Assembly (NCBI RefSeq): GCF_019038395.1
Contig: NZ_JAGFXZ010000002.1
Coordinates: forward strand, 62,001-126,000
DNA: 64,000 bases
Direction: 5' to 3'
Origin: Acinetobacter sp. BY419
GTDB taxonomy: Bacteria > Pseudomonadota > Gammaproteobacteria > Pseudomonadales > Moraxellaceae
The notes under the pieces were generated by a model. The model made no database searches. It was not told the DNA's origin and worked only from the letters and a program-made list of their open reading frames with translations. Shown here one piece after another: positions 56,590-64,000 of this stretch (positions are counted from its first letter, which is position 1; each line of letters opens with the position of its first letter). A program made the position numbers and the translations under genes.

Positions 56590-59500
56590 TTAACCTTTAG
56601 TTAGGTCTTGCAAGCGATACACATCCATTGGCAACTTGATTGCTAAAGCTTGGCATACAGCATCAGCACCGTTCAAGGTAGTAGTGTAATACACTTTGCC
56701 TTGTAGTGCAGAGCGACGGATCGAGAATGAATCCTGCTGAGCCTGTTTGCCTTCAGTTGTATTGATAATGAGCTGAACTTCACCATTTTTCAAGCGGTCC
56801 ACGATATTAGGACGGCCTTCGGTTACTTTATTCACACGTTCACATTCAATACCGGCATCGCGGATCACGTCATAAGTGCCGCCAGTCGCGATCACTTTAA
56901 AGCCGAGATCAGTCAGCTGTTTCGCAATACCAACAGCACGTGGTTTATCAGAATCACGCACAGAGATAAATGCATGTTTGATTTCACCCTCTGTTGGAAG
57001 GCCTGGTAAACGTTCATTTGCACCTAAAACTGCTTTATAGAATGCCTCACCAAATGTTTTACCAACACCCATGACTTCGCCAGTCGATTTCATCTCAGGG
57101 CCAAGGATCGGGTCAACACCAGGGAATTTGTTGAATGGGAACACTGCTTCTTTCACAGAGAAGTGCTGAGGAATAATCTCTGTCGTGAATCCTTGAGATT
57201 CTAGAGATTGACCTGCCATACAACGTGCAGCCACTTTTGCAAGCGATTCACCGATACATTTCGATACGAACGGCACAGTACGAGATGCACGTGGGTTCAC
57301 TTCCAGGATATAAATATCTTCGCCTTTTACAGCAAACTGAACGTTCATCAAACCAATAACGCCAAGTTCTTTTGCCATAGCGATGGTTTGACGGCGCATT
57401 TCGTCCTGAATCTCTTTAGACAGAGAGTAAGGAGGAATCGAACATGCAGAGTCACCTGAGTGAATGCCGGCTTGTTCAATGTGCTGCATGATACCGCCAA
57501 TCACAACGTCTTTACCGTCAGATACGCAGTCAACGTCAACTTCGATTGCATCATCCAGGAAGCGGTCAAGCAGAACTGGCGCTTCGTTAGATGCTTGAAC
57601 CGCATCACGTAAGTAGCGTTTAAGTTCTTCGTCGTTATAGACGATTTCCATCGCACGACCACCCAACACGTAAGAAGGACGTACCACAAGCGGGTAGCCT
57701 ACTTTCGCTGCTTCAGCCATACCTTCTTCAGCAGATTTTACAATGCTGTTGTTTGGTTGACGAAGTTGCAGGCGTTGAATCATTTGCTGGAAACGTTCAC
57801 GGTCTTCTGCACGGTCAATGGCATCAGGAGATGTACCGATAATTGGCGCACCAGCTTCTTCTAGAGCACGAGCCAATTTAAGCGGGGTCTGACCGCCGTA
57901 CTGCACGATAATGCCTTTAGGCTTCTCGATACGAACGATTTCTAAAACATCTTCTAGTGTAATTGGTTCGAAGTACAAACGATCTGAAGTGTCATAATCT
58001 GTAGAAACCGTTTCAGGGTTACAGTTGACCATGATAGTTTCATAACCATCTTCACGCATAGCAAGCGCCGCATGTACACAGCAGTAATCGAACTCGATGC
58101 CCTGACCAATACGGTTAGGACCACCACCGATGACCATGATCTTGTCTCGAGTTGAAGGATTCGCTTCACATTCTTCATCGTAAGTTGAGTACATGTACGC
58201 TGTATCAGATTCAAACTCAGCGGCACAAGTATCTACACGTTTGTAAACAGGGGTCACGCCCAAGTTCCAACGGTGTTTACGGAATTGCTTTTGTGAAATG
58301 CCCATCAAGTCTGCAATACGAAGATCCGACAAACCTTTGCGTTTGAATGCACGGATGTTGTCCGCATTCAAATCACCAAAACCTAAAGTTTTGATTTGGT
58401 TTTCAGTTTTAATGATGTCTTCGATTTGAATCAAGAACCAACGATCGATGTTGGTCGCAGCAAATACTTCGTCCAGGGTGAAACCATGACGGAATGCATC
58501 ACCAATGAACCACATGCGTTCTGGGCCAGGCACTTTAAGCTCTTGAAGGATTTTATCTTTCGCGCCTTCAGTACCTACTTCAATTTTTTCATCGAAGCCA
58601 GAAGCACCCACTTCAAGACCACGAAGGGCTTTTTGCACAGACTCTTGGAAGTTACGACCAATCGCCATCACTTCACCCACAGATTTCATCTGTGTCGTTA
58701 AAGTAGCATCAGCTTGTGGGAATTTCTCGAAGTTAAAACGAGGAATCTTAGTAACAACATAGTCAATTGCAGGTTCGAACGATGCAGGTGTTGTACCGCC
58801 AGTAATGTCGTTTTTCAACTCATCAAGCGTATAACCAACCGCTAATTTCGCAGCGATTTTCGCAATTGGGAAACCGGTTGCTTTAGATGCTAATGCAGAT
58901 GAACGAGAAACACGTGGATTCATCTCGATGATCACCATGCGACCATCTTTCGGGTTAATACCAAACTGTACGTTTGAACCACCCGTTTCAACACCAATTT
59001 CACGAAGAACTGCTAAAGATGCATTTCGCATCAATTGATATTCTTTGTCGGTTAGCGTTTGCGCAGGGGCTACAGTGATTGAGTCACCTGTATGCACACC
59101 CATTGGGTCAAAGTTTTCGATGGTACATACAATGATACAGTTGTCGTTTTTGTCACGAACAACTTCCATCTCGTATTCTTTCCAGCCAATTAAAGATTCA
59201 TCGATCAATAACTGTTTGGTTGGAGAAAGATCGAAACCGCGTTCACAGATTTCAATGAATTCATCGCGGTTGTATGCGATACCGCCGCCTGAACCACCCA
59301 TGGTGAATGATGGACGAATGATCACAGGGAAGCCGAAACGTGCTTGAATTTCTAAAGCTTGTTCCATTGACTCGGCAATATCCGCTTTTGGACATTCAAG
59401 ACCAATTTTACGCATTGCCTGGTCGAACAGTTTACGGTCTTCAGCTTTTTCAATCGCTTCTTTGGTCGCACCGATCAATTCAACATTGTATTTTTCTAAA

Positions 59501-59820
59501 ATGCCATGCTCATCCAGAGCAAGGGCACAGTTCAAGGCAGTTTGACCACCCATGGTCGGAAGAACTGCATCTGGGCGTTCTTTCTCAATAATTTGTGCAA
59601 CAGTCTGCCAGGTAATCGGTTCGATATACGTTGCATCTGCCATTGCAGGGTCGGTCATGATGGTCGCTGGGTTCGAGTTGACCAAAATAACACGGTAACC
59701 TTCTTCACGAAGGGCTTTACATGCTTGAGCACCTGAGTAGTCAAACTCACATGCTTGACCGATGACAATGGGACCCGCACCAATAATTAAGATGCTTTTA
59801 ATGTCTGTACGTTTAGCCAT
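56590..59820 (-). CDS. carB: Carbamoyl-phosphate synthase large subunit
   Basis: Makes carbamoyl phosphate from bicarbonate, ATP and ammonia delivered by CarA, feeding arginine and pyrimidine synthesis. 1076 residues: two homologous ATP-grasp halves (about 1-400 and 555-935; [17 protein letters not shown] and [17 protein letters not shown]), an oligomerisation domain between, and a C-terminal MGS-like allosteric domain (about 940-1076, [16 protein letters not shown]) that binds UMP, IMP and ornithine in relatives. It lies 13 bp after carA, one transcript. Full length and intact. Confidence 0.98.
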   Translation of the reverse strand: MAKRTDIKSILIIGAGPIVIGQACEFDYSGAQACKALREEGYRVILVNSNPATIMTDPAMADATYIEPITWQTVAQIIEKERPDAVLPTMGGQTALNCALALDEHGILEKYNVELIGATKEAIEKAEDRKLFDQAMRKIGLECPKADIAESMEQALEIQARFGFPVIIRPSFTMGGSGGGIAYNRDEFIEICERGFDLSPTKQLLIDESLIGWKEYEMEVVRDKNDNCIIVCTIENFDPMGVHTGDSITVAPAQTLTDKEYQLMRNASLAVLREIGVETGGSNVQFGINPKDGRMVIIEMNPRVSRSSALASKATGFPIAKIAAKLAVGYTLDELKNDITGGTTPASFEPAIDYVVTKIPRFNFEKFPQADATLTTQMKSVGEVMAIGRNFQESVQKALRGLEVGASGFDEKIEVGTEGAKDKILQELKVPGPERMWFIGDAFRHGFTLDEVFAATNIDRWFLIQIEDIIKTENQIKTLGFGDLNADNIRAFKRKGLSDLRIADLMGISQKQFRKHRWNLGVTPVYKRVDTCAAEFESDTAYMYSTYDEECEANPSTRDKIMVIGGGPNRIGQGIEFDYCCVHAALAMREDGYETIMVNCNPETVSTDYDTSDRLYFEPITLEDVLEIVRIEKPKGIIVQYGGQTPLKLARALEEAGAPIIGTSPDAIDRAEDRERFQQMIQRLQLRQPNNSIVKSAEEGMAEAAKVGYPLVVRPSYVLGGRAMEIVYNDEELKRYLRDAVQASNEAPVLLDRFLDDAIEVDVDCVSDGKDVVIGGIMQHIEQAGIHSGDSACSIPPYSLSKEIQDEMRRQTIAMAKELGVIGLMNVQFAVKGEDIYILEVNPRASRTVPFVSKCIGESLAKVAARCMAGQSLESQGFTTEIIPQHFSVKEAVFPFNKFPGVDPILGPEMKSTGEVMGVGKTFGEAFYKAVLGANERLPGLPTEGEIKHAFISVRDSDKPRAVGIAKQLTDLGFKVIATGGTYDVIRDAGIECERVNKVTEGRPNIVDRLKNGEVQLIINTTEGKQAQQDSFSIRRSALQGKVYYTTTLNGADAVCQALAIKLPMDVYRLQDLTKG

Positions 59821-59833
59821 GATTGCTCCTTAA

Positions 59834-60973
59834 TTACTTCTTAGATGCTTCAATAAGTTCGATGAAATGGTCGAACAATGGTGCGCAGTCATGTGGACCA
59901 GGGCTTGCTTCAGGGTGACCCTGGAAGCTGAATGCAGGCTTGTCTGTGCGGTGAATACCTTGGTTGGTCCCATCAAACAGTGAGCGATGCGTTACACGCA
60001 ATACATCCGGTAGATTACTTTCATCTACTGCGAAGCCATGGTTTTGAGAAGTAATCATCACAGTACCATCTGCAAGATTTTGTACAGGATGGTTGGCGCC
60101 GTGATGGCCGTTCGGCATTTTTACAGTTTTAGCACCACTTGCAAGCGCAAGGATCTGGTGACCTAGGCAAATCCCAAATAATGGAATGTCGGTCGTTTCT
60201 ACAATGGTTTTTACAGCTTCAATTGCGTAGTCACATGCAGCCGGATCGCCAGGACCGTTCGACAGGAACACGCCATCCGGATTCAGTGCAAGTACGTCAG
60301 CAGCAGGAGTTTGCGCCGGCACAACAGTCAGTTTACAACCGCGGTCTGCGAGCATACGTAAGATGTTGGTTTTGACACCGTAATCGTATGCAACAACATG
60401 GAACTTAGCTTCTGGTTGAGAGAAACCTTTGCCTAATATCCAAGAACCTTCGGTCCATTCAAAACCTTCAGGGTCACAACATTCTTTTGCCAGGTCTAAA
60501 CCGTTTAAACCACCAAATGCACGTGCTTTTTCAAGCGCTTCAGCTTCAGTGATATTTTCGCCAGCAAGGATACAACCATTTTGCGCACCCTTGTCACGTA
60601 GGATACGTGTCAATTTACGCGTGTCGATATCCGCAATTGCCACAACATTGTGTTGTACCAAATATTCAGCTAATGATTGGGTTGAACGGAAGTTACTGTG
60701 CAGTAAAGGCAGGTCACGAATGATCAATCCGTTGGCCCAAACCTTATGAATACGACCTGATTCAGTGTCTTCTTCATTGCAGCCTGTGTTACCGATATGG
60801 GGGTAAGTCAGTGTCACAAGTTGCTGTGCATAACTCGGGTCAGTCAAAATTTCTTGATAGCCAGTCATGGCAGTGTTGAAAACGACTTCACCAGTCGTAC
60901 TACCCGATGCGCCAATCGAAGTACCTTTAAAGATAGTTCCGTCGGCAAGGGCTAAAATTGCTGGGGTGCTCAA
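59834..60973 (-). CDS. carA: Carbamoyl-phosphate synthase small (glutaminase) subunit
   Basis: Hydrolyses glutamine and passes ammonia to CarB. 379 residues with the class I glutaminase triad at Cys269 (FGICLGHQ), His353 and Glu355 ([11 protein letters not shown]), at the same positions as E. coli CarA. The start codon is TTG at 60973, with AGGAG seven bases upstream, an unusual but well-supported start for a core enzyme. It is preceded by a leader with nested terminator-like hairpins, so expression may be controlled by attenuation. First gene of carAB. Confidence 0.97.
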   Translation of the reverse strand: MSTPAILALADGTIFKGTSIGASGSTTGEVVFNTAMTGYQEILTDPSYAQQLVTLTYPHIGNTGCNEEDTESGRIHKVWANGLIIRDLPLLHSNFRSTQSLAEYLVQHNVVAIADIDTRKLTRILRDKGAQNGCILAGENITEAEALEKARAFGGLNGLDLAKECCDPEGFEWTEGSWILGKGFSQPEAKFHVVAYDYGVKTNILRMLADRGCKLTVVPAQTPAADVLALNPDGVFLSNGPGDPAACDYAIEAVKTIVETTDIPLFGICLGHQILALASGAKTVKMPNGHHGANHPVQNLADGTVMITSQNHGFAVDESNLPDVLRVTHRSLFDGTNQGIHRTDKPAFSFQGHPEASPGPHDCAPLFDHFIELIEASKK

Positions 60974-61282
60974 ACCAAAGCTCCTGAAATTTAGGCTGTA
61001 AAAAAGCGAGAAGACGAAAAAAAAGGAAGGCTAATTTTTAAACCTACCCTCCTATGTCTGCTCGCTTGAACTTAACACGGCATTATACGCAGAATGAGTA
61101 TTAAAGTCCAATGGCTTTGCAGTGAAAGTATGAGATAAATGGCTTGCTTTTTGCATGAAAGTCTGTTTTGTAAACAATGTGAAAAAATGTAAGCAATTGA
61201 TAATTGTTAGACAAATCAAATCTTAATTTTTATCAAATCGACTAATATGGCTTATGTCAATATAACAATAGGAACAAGACAC
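60974..61282 (-). promoter_or_regulatory. carA promoter and nested terminator-like leader
   Basis: About 310 bp separate carA from the divergent phasin-like gene. On the minus strand a promoter is visible: TTGGAC at 61106-61111 and TATAAT at 61082-61087 with an 18-bp spacer, predicting transcription from about 61075. Within the first 60 nt an inner hairpin (AGGAGGGTAGG with TTAGCCTTCCT, 61024-61053) is followed by eight T's (61017-61024). An outer stem, AAGCGAG at 61061-61067 with CTCGCTT at 61004-61010 (extended by AGAC/GTCT), encloses it and is followed by TTTT. This looks like an attenuator. The rest of the region is AT-rich with no gene. Confidence 0.7.
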
Positions 61283-61771
61283 ATGGCTACAGCACCTAAA
61301 TCTACTTCATCTAAAAAAATAACGCCGAGTGTGGTTACTGAAGCTGCCGAGCAGCTTGAAAAAGTAGCAGTCGAGGCGAAAGATCAGGCTCTTGAAACCA
61401 TCGAGGAAAGTAAGGGAAAGCTTGAAGTTGAAGCCAAGCAATTAAGCGATACGGTACAAGAACAATTACGTCAATTTAAACAGGACGTATTGCAGCGTAT
61501 TGATACCCTAAAAGAGCAGATTTTCGGTTCGCAGACAGAATTAACCGAATTGAAAAGCTTTATCAAGACAGAATTCAACGCGGTCATTGAAGACTTATCT
61601 AATCTGGGTAAGGAGCTGAAAGAAGATGTCAGTCAGATCTCGACCAAACATAAGGAACATCTGACTGATACTTTTAAACGTTCTAAAGACAGTACCATTG
61701 AAGTGCTGAAAAAAGTCAAACCCGTGGTAAAAGCAGAGAGCTCAGACAAAAGTCCTGAGCTGAAAAGTTAG
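61283..61771 (+). CDS. Phasin-like / hydrophilic coiled-coil protein
   Basis: A 162-residue, Lys/Glu-rich, entirely helical protein with long heptad patterns from residue 15 to 145 (EQLEKVAVEAKDQALETIEESKGKLEVEAKQL) resembling phasins or apolipoprotein-like stress proteins. No signal peptide or membrane segment. The start is ATG 61283 with AGGA nine bases upstream. No PHA synthase gene is nearby, so a storage-granule role is unsupported. It is followed by a strong terminator, then a small membrane protein gene. Confidence 0.72.
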   Translation: MATAPKSTSSKKITPSVVTEAAEQLEKVAVEAKDQALETIEESKGKLEVEAKQLSDTVQEQLRQFKQDVLQRIDTLKEQIFGSQTELTELKSFIKTEFNAVIEDLSNLGKELKEDVSQISTKHKEHLTDTFKRSKDSTIEVLKKVKPVVKAESSDKSPELKS

Positions 61772-61796
61772 GCTGCGCTGAAAGGCCGCTATTTAA

Positions 61797-61826
61797 AAAG
61801 GAGAACAATCAAATGTTCTCCTTTGT
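61797..61826 (+). terminator. Terminator after the phasin-like gene
   Basis: An 11-bp perfect stem AAAGGAGAACA with TGTTCTCCTTT at 61797-61824. Confidence 0.9.
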
Positions 61827-61874
61827 CTTTATGCAGCAAAACGGACTCACAATAAGAATCAAAGGGGAGTCACG

Positions 61875-62096
61875 ATGCAACAGCATTTTATAGGTGTACT
61901 TATTTTACTGATATTGATCATGCTACTTAATCTTGAAAGCGGGTTGGGACGCATGCTTTATCTGGGTGTGATTGTAGTATGTCTGGGAATATTGGGACTG
62001 GTGTTTGGAGCCATTCTTCTCATGATCATTACTTTTGCTTTTATTCTTTATGCTGCTGTGAAATCCATTCAGGAACAGCATCATCTGTATCACTAA
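61875..62096 (+). CDS. Small two-helix membrane protein, 73 aa
   Basis: Two hydrophobic stretches (about 5-20 and 27-62, the latter long enough for one or two helices) in a 73-residue protein, with GGGGAGTCACG before ATG 61875 as an excellent ribosome-binding site. No family recognised. It lies downstream of the phasin-like gene but behind its terminator. A bidirectional terminator follows. Confidence 0.65.
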   Translation: MQQHFIGVLILLILIMLLNLESGLGRMLYLGVIVVCLGILGLVFGAILLMIITFAFILYAAVKSIQEQHHLYH

Positions 62097-62170
62097 ACCA
62101 TGCACCCTTAAAAAGATAATAAAATCTAAAATAAGATACAGAGGATCAATCTCTTTTTAAGAGGCAAACA

Positions 62171-62198
62171 AAAACGTGAGACTTAAAGTCTCACGTTT
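62171..62198. terminator. Bidirectional terminator
   Basis: Stem AAAACGTGAGACT with AGTCTCACGTTTT between the convergent small membrane protein gene and the DOMON-like gene. Confidence 0.9.
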
Positions 62199-62244
62199 TA
62201 TTCGCCTGTCACAAATACAAATAGCTGATGCACAGCCAGTTTGT

Positions 62245-62784
62245 TTAAAACACATGCAACCAGTCACGTTTATTATGAAAATCTGCCTGAGGGCTACTAT
62301 GCTGCATGGCATAGTATTGATCACCTTGCGAGGTTTTTAAGACAGCAGATAAACCCAGGAACAAGTTTTCCCATTTTAGTTTATGTGTTGCCATAAAATC
62401 AGTCAGATCAATACTGACATTGAGACCATAATGCGTACGTTTGAGCTGATTCAGCTCAATATCATCCGCAGTTTGCGGTGGCATATCTTCAGGATAACGG
62501 TATTCTTCAAATTGATAAGCCTGCCAGGCCTGGGAAGGGGAGAGATTAATCTCACGATAAAAATCTTCACCCTGAACCCCAATGAAAATTTCAAAGCAGG
62601 TCTGTTCCCACAAAAAATCTTGACGGGGATGAGCCGTCACCATGTCGGGCCACAGGATGTACTGATTGGGATCACGGATCCAGAAGCCCACATTTAAACT
62701 GAATGGGCCTTGCTGTTCGATGGCGGCAACCAGAGAGATGGCCTGAAAACGGCGATCAAATGCGCTAAGTTCGTAACTTGCCAT
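62245..62784 (-). CDS. DOMON-like domain protein
   Basis: A 179-residue soluble protein of the DOMON-like family, whose beta-sandwich (about 20-175) resembles heme- or sugar-binding DOMON domains. Typical segments are FSLNVGFWIRDP, DFLWEQTCFEIFIGV, YREINLSPSQAWQAYQFEEYR and the C-terminal HNKRDWLHVF. There is no signal peptide, so it is probably cytoplasmic. It lies 11 bp after yhbY, so the two are likely one operon. Function unknown. Confidence 0.82.
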   Translation of the reverse strand: MASYELSAFDRRFQAISLVAAIEQQGPFSLNVGFWIRDPNQYILWPDMVTAHPRQDFLWEQTCFEIFIGVQGEDFYREINLSPSQAWQAYQFEEYRYPEDMPPQTADDIELNQLKRTHYGLNVSIDLTDFMATHKLKWENLFLGLSAVLKTSQGDQYYAMQHSSPQADFHNKRDWLHVF

Positions 62785-62795
62785 AAGTCCTGTAC

Positions 62796-63119
62796 TTAGT
62801 TCGACAGATGAGCGAAACGGACAAGGTTGGACAATTTTTGGTTTTGTTTTGCAGCTTTCTTGTAAAGCAATGCAATCTTACCAATAGTTTGAACCACCTC
62901 AGCGCCAGTTGCTTCTGCAATTTCCGCAATCAGTGCTGCACGCGCTTCGCGATCTTCAGCCACGATTTTTACTTTAATCAGTTCGTGATCGTTTAAAGCA
63001 CGCGCCAATTCTTCGATAACATTTTCAGTCAGGCCTTTGTCACCCAGCATAACGACCGGGTTCAAAGCATGTCCGATTTGACGTAAACGCTTACGTTCCT
63101 GAATAGATAAAGACGCCAT
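62796..63119 (-). CDS. yhbY: YhbY-family CRM RNA-binding protein
   Basis: A 107-residue CRM-domain protein associated with 50S ribosome precursors in E. coli. The pattern LSIQERKRLRQIGHALNPVVMLGDKGLTENVIEELARALNDHELIKVKI with the GxxG-like GDKG loop is characteristic. ATG 63119 has AGGT upstream. It is divergent from rlmE, the same conserved neighbourhood as in E. coli (yhbY-rlmE-ftsH). Confidence 0.93.
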   Translation of the reverse strand: MASLSIQERKRLRQIGHALNPVVMLGDKGLTENVIEELARALNDHELIKVKIVAEDREARAALIAEIAEATGAEVVQTIGKIALLYKKAAKQNQKLSNLVRFAHLSN

Positions 63120-63314
63120 GAGAGATAACCTGAATTTTAAAACGGCTTAGTATAGCAAAAGCAAAAAACAAACGCTGTAAATTATCAGGAAATAATCATT
63201 TTCAATCTGCCTAAGAAACAAGCAAAACTCCTAGATTTAGATACACATGTATACTGCAAAATATGTCTTTTTCACGTACAATTAATAATTAGACGTTTTT
63301 TTATTTAGAGAGTT

Positions 63315-63965
63315 ATGGCTACACGCATTACCAACCAGAAGTTATCTAAAAGTAGTCGTGATTGGATGAGAGAGCATTTAGACGATCCTTATGTGAAAAA
63401 AGCACAAAAGGAAGGCTATCGTGCGCGTGCAGCATATAAGCTCTTAGAGATGCAAGAAAAGTACAAAATCATCAAGCCAGGCATGACCGTGGTCGACTTG
63501 GGTGCAGCACCCGGTAGTTGGTCACAAATCGCAGGTAAGTTGGTCGGCGACAAAGGTTTATTGATTGCATCTGATATTTTACCAATGGATGCATTGCCCG
63601 ATGTAACGTTCTTGCAAGGCGATTTTCGCGAGGAAGAAGTCTTCCAGCAATTGTTGGAAATTTTAGATGGTCGTATTGTAGACGTTGTAATTTCAGATAT
63701 GGCCCCCAATACATCAGGTAATAAGGCTGTAGATCAACCGCGTCAGATTTACTTGTGTGAACTTGCACTAGATTTTGCCAATAAGGTGCTAGGCCCTAAA
63801 GGCCAATTTGTGGTAAAAGTTTTCCAAGGCACAGGTTTTGACGAATTCCGTAAGCAAGTGGTTGATAGTTTTGATGTTCTGAAAACATCTAAACCTTTGG
63901 CATCCCGTGCTCGCTCTAAGGAAGTTTTCCTGATTGGGCAGGGACGTAAGAAGGCTTTAAAATAA
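63315..63965 (+). CDS. rlmE: 23S rRNA (uridine-2552-2'-O)-methyltransferase RlmE
   Basis: Methylates the ribose of U2552 in the A-loop of 23S rRNA using SAM, needed for late 50S assembly. 216 residues with SAM-binding [16 protein letters not shown] (about 60-75), the catalytic Lys-Asp-Lys-Glu set, including the Asp in [10 protein letters not shown] near 130 and Lys in [15 protein letters not shown] precedes ATG 63315. Complete within the window; ftsH is expected just beyond. Confidence 0.96.
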   Translation: MATRITNQKLSKSSRDWMREHLDDPYVKKAQKEGYRARAAYKLLEMQEKYKIIKPGMTVVDLGAAPGSWSQIAGKLVGDKGLLIASDILPMDALPDVTFLQGDFREEEVFQQLLEILDGRIVDVVISDMAPNTSGNKAVDQPRQIYLCELALDFANKVLGPKGQFVVKVFQGTGFDEFRKQVVDSFDVLKTSKPLASRARSKEVFLIGQGRKKALK

Positions 63966-64000
63966 GTCTACTTGCCAAGTCGTTAAAAATTGTGCATTTT

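Overview
The window is a chromosomal segment of a gammaproteobacterium, almost certainly Acinetobacter. The evidence is a complete adeI-adeJ-adeK efflux operon with the Acinetobacter protein lengths, an ABZJ_00895-family protein, a PA3496-family acidic protein, and the block TPR-lolB-ispE-tRNA-Gln-prs-rplY-pth divergent from hemA. The segment is gene-dense and mostly core genome. I see no insertion sequence, prophage or CRISPR array. The only clearly accessory stretch is about 51.9-55.9 kb, which is visibly more AT-rich.

Layout. 0-5.6 kb: membrane diguanylate cyclase, GNAT acetyltransferase, several uncharacterised small proteins, two YbjQ-family proteins. 5.7-11.6 kb: adeIJK on the minus strand, closed by a strong terminator. 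11.6-15.4 kb: PAP2 phosphatase, a 'Gcr'-type membrane protein, ispB. 15.9-22.2 kb (plus): rplU-rpmA, lolA, a frameshifted lipoprotein gene, serS, cysG, trmL, a small exported protein. 22.3-28.9 kb (minus): APC permease, SCP2-like protein plus iron alcohol dehydrogenase, lipB, ybeD-like gene, rpoD. 29.3-36.5 kb: PA3496-like and YecA-like proteins, membrane proteins, trhO, DUF1289 protein, LysE exporter, DUF2157-GDYXXLXY pair. 36.6-42.8 kb (minus): panD, pth, rplY, prs, four identical tRNA-Gln genes, ispE, lolB, TPR protein. 42.8-51.8 kb: hemA, dnaG, bamD, rluD, pgeF, a flavodoxin-like quinone reductase, smpB, coaD, ferredoxin, RNase P RNA and tRNA-Met. 51.9-55.9 kb: a frameshifted KAP P-loop NTPase, a ClC channel, a CatB-like acetyltransferase and a decayed fragment of a second such acetyltransferase. 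56.0-64.0 kb: greA, carB, carA, a phasin-like protein, a DOMON-like protein, yhbY and rlmE.

How genes fit together. Translation and tRNA biology dominate: serS, trmL, trhO, pth, rplU, rpmA, rplY, smpB, rluD, rlmE, yhbY, rnpB and five tRNAs. Outer-membrane assembly is represented by lolA, lolB and bamD. Precursor supply is represented by carAB, prs, panD, coaD, hemA, cysG, ispB, ispE and lipB. rpoD and dnaG are about 15 kb apart here and not in the enterobacterial rpsU-dnaG-rpoD arrangement.

The most interesting items are a nested terminator-like leader in front of carA, which suggests attenuation; an AT-rich KAP NTPase broken by a single extra A next to tRNA-Met; a fossil acetyltransferase 3' end that makes clcA look flanked by related sequences; four identical tRNA-Gln genes embedded between ispE and prs; and structured leaders upstream of rpoD, rplY and the APC permease. 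I did not find a complete undescribed multigene system. The KAP locus is the best accessory candidate. Two single-base homopolymer frameshifts (near 17740 and 52084) could be real decay or assembly errors.
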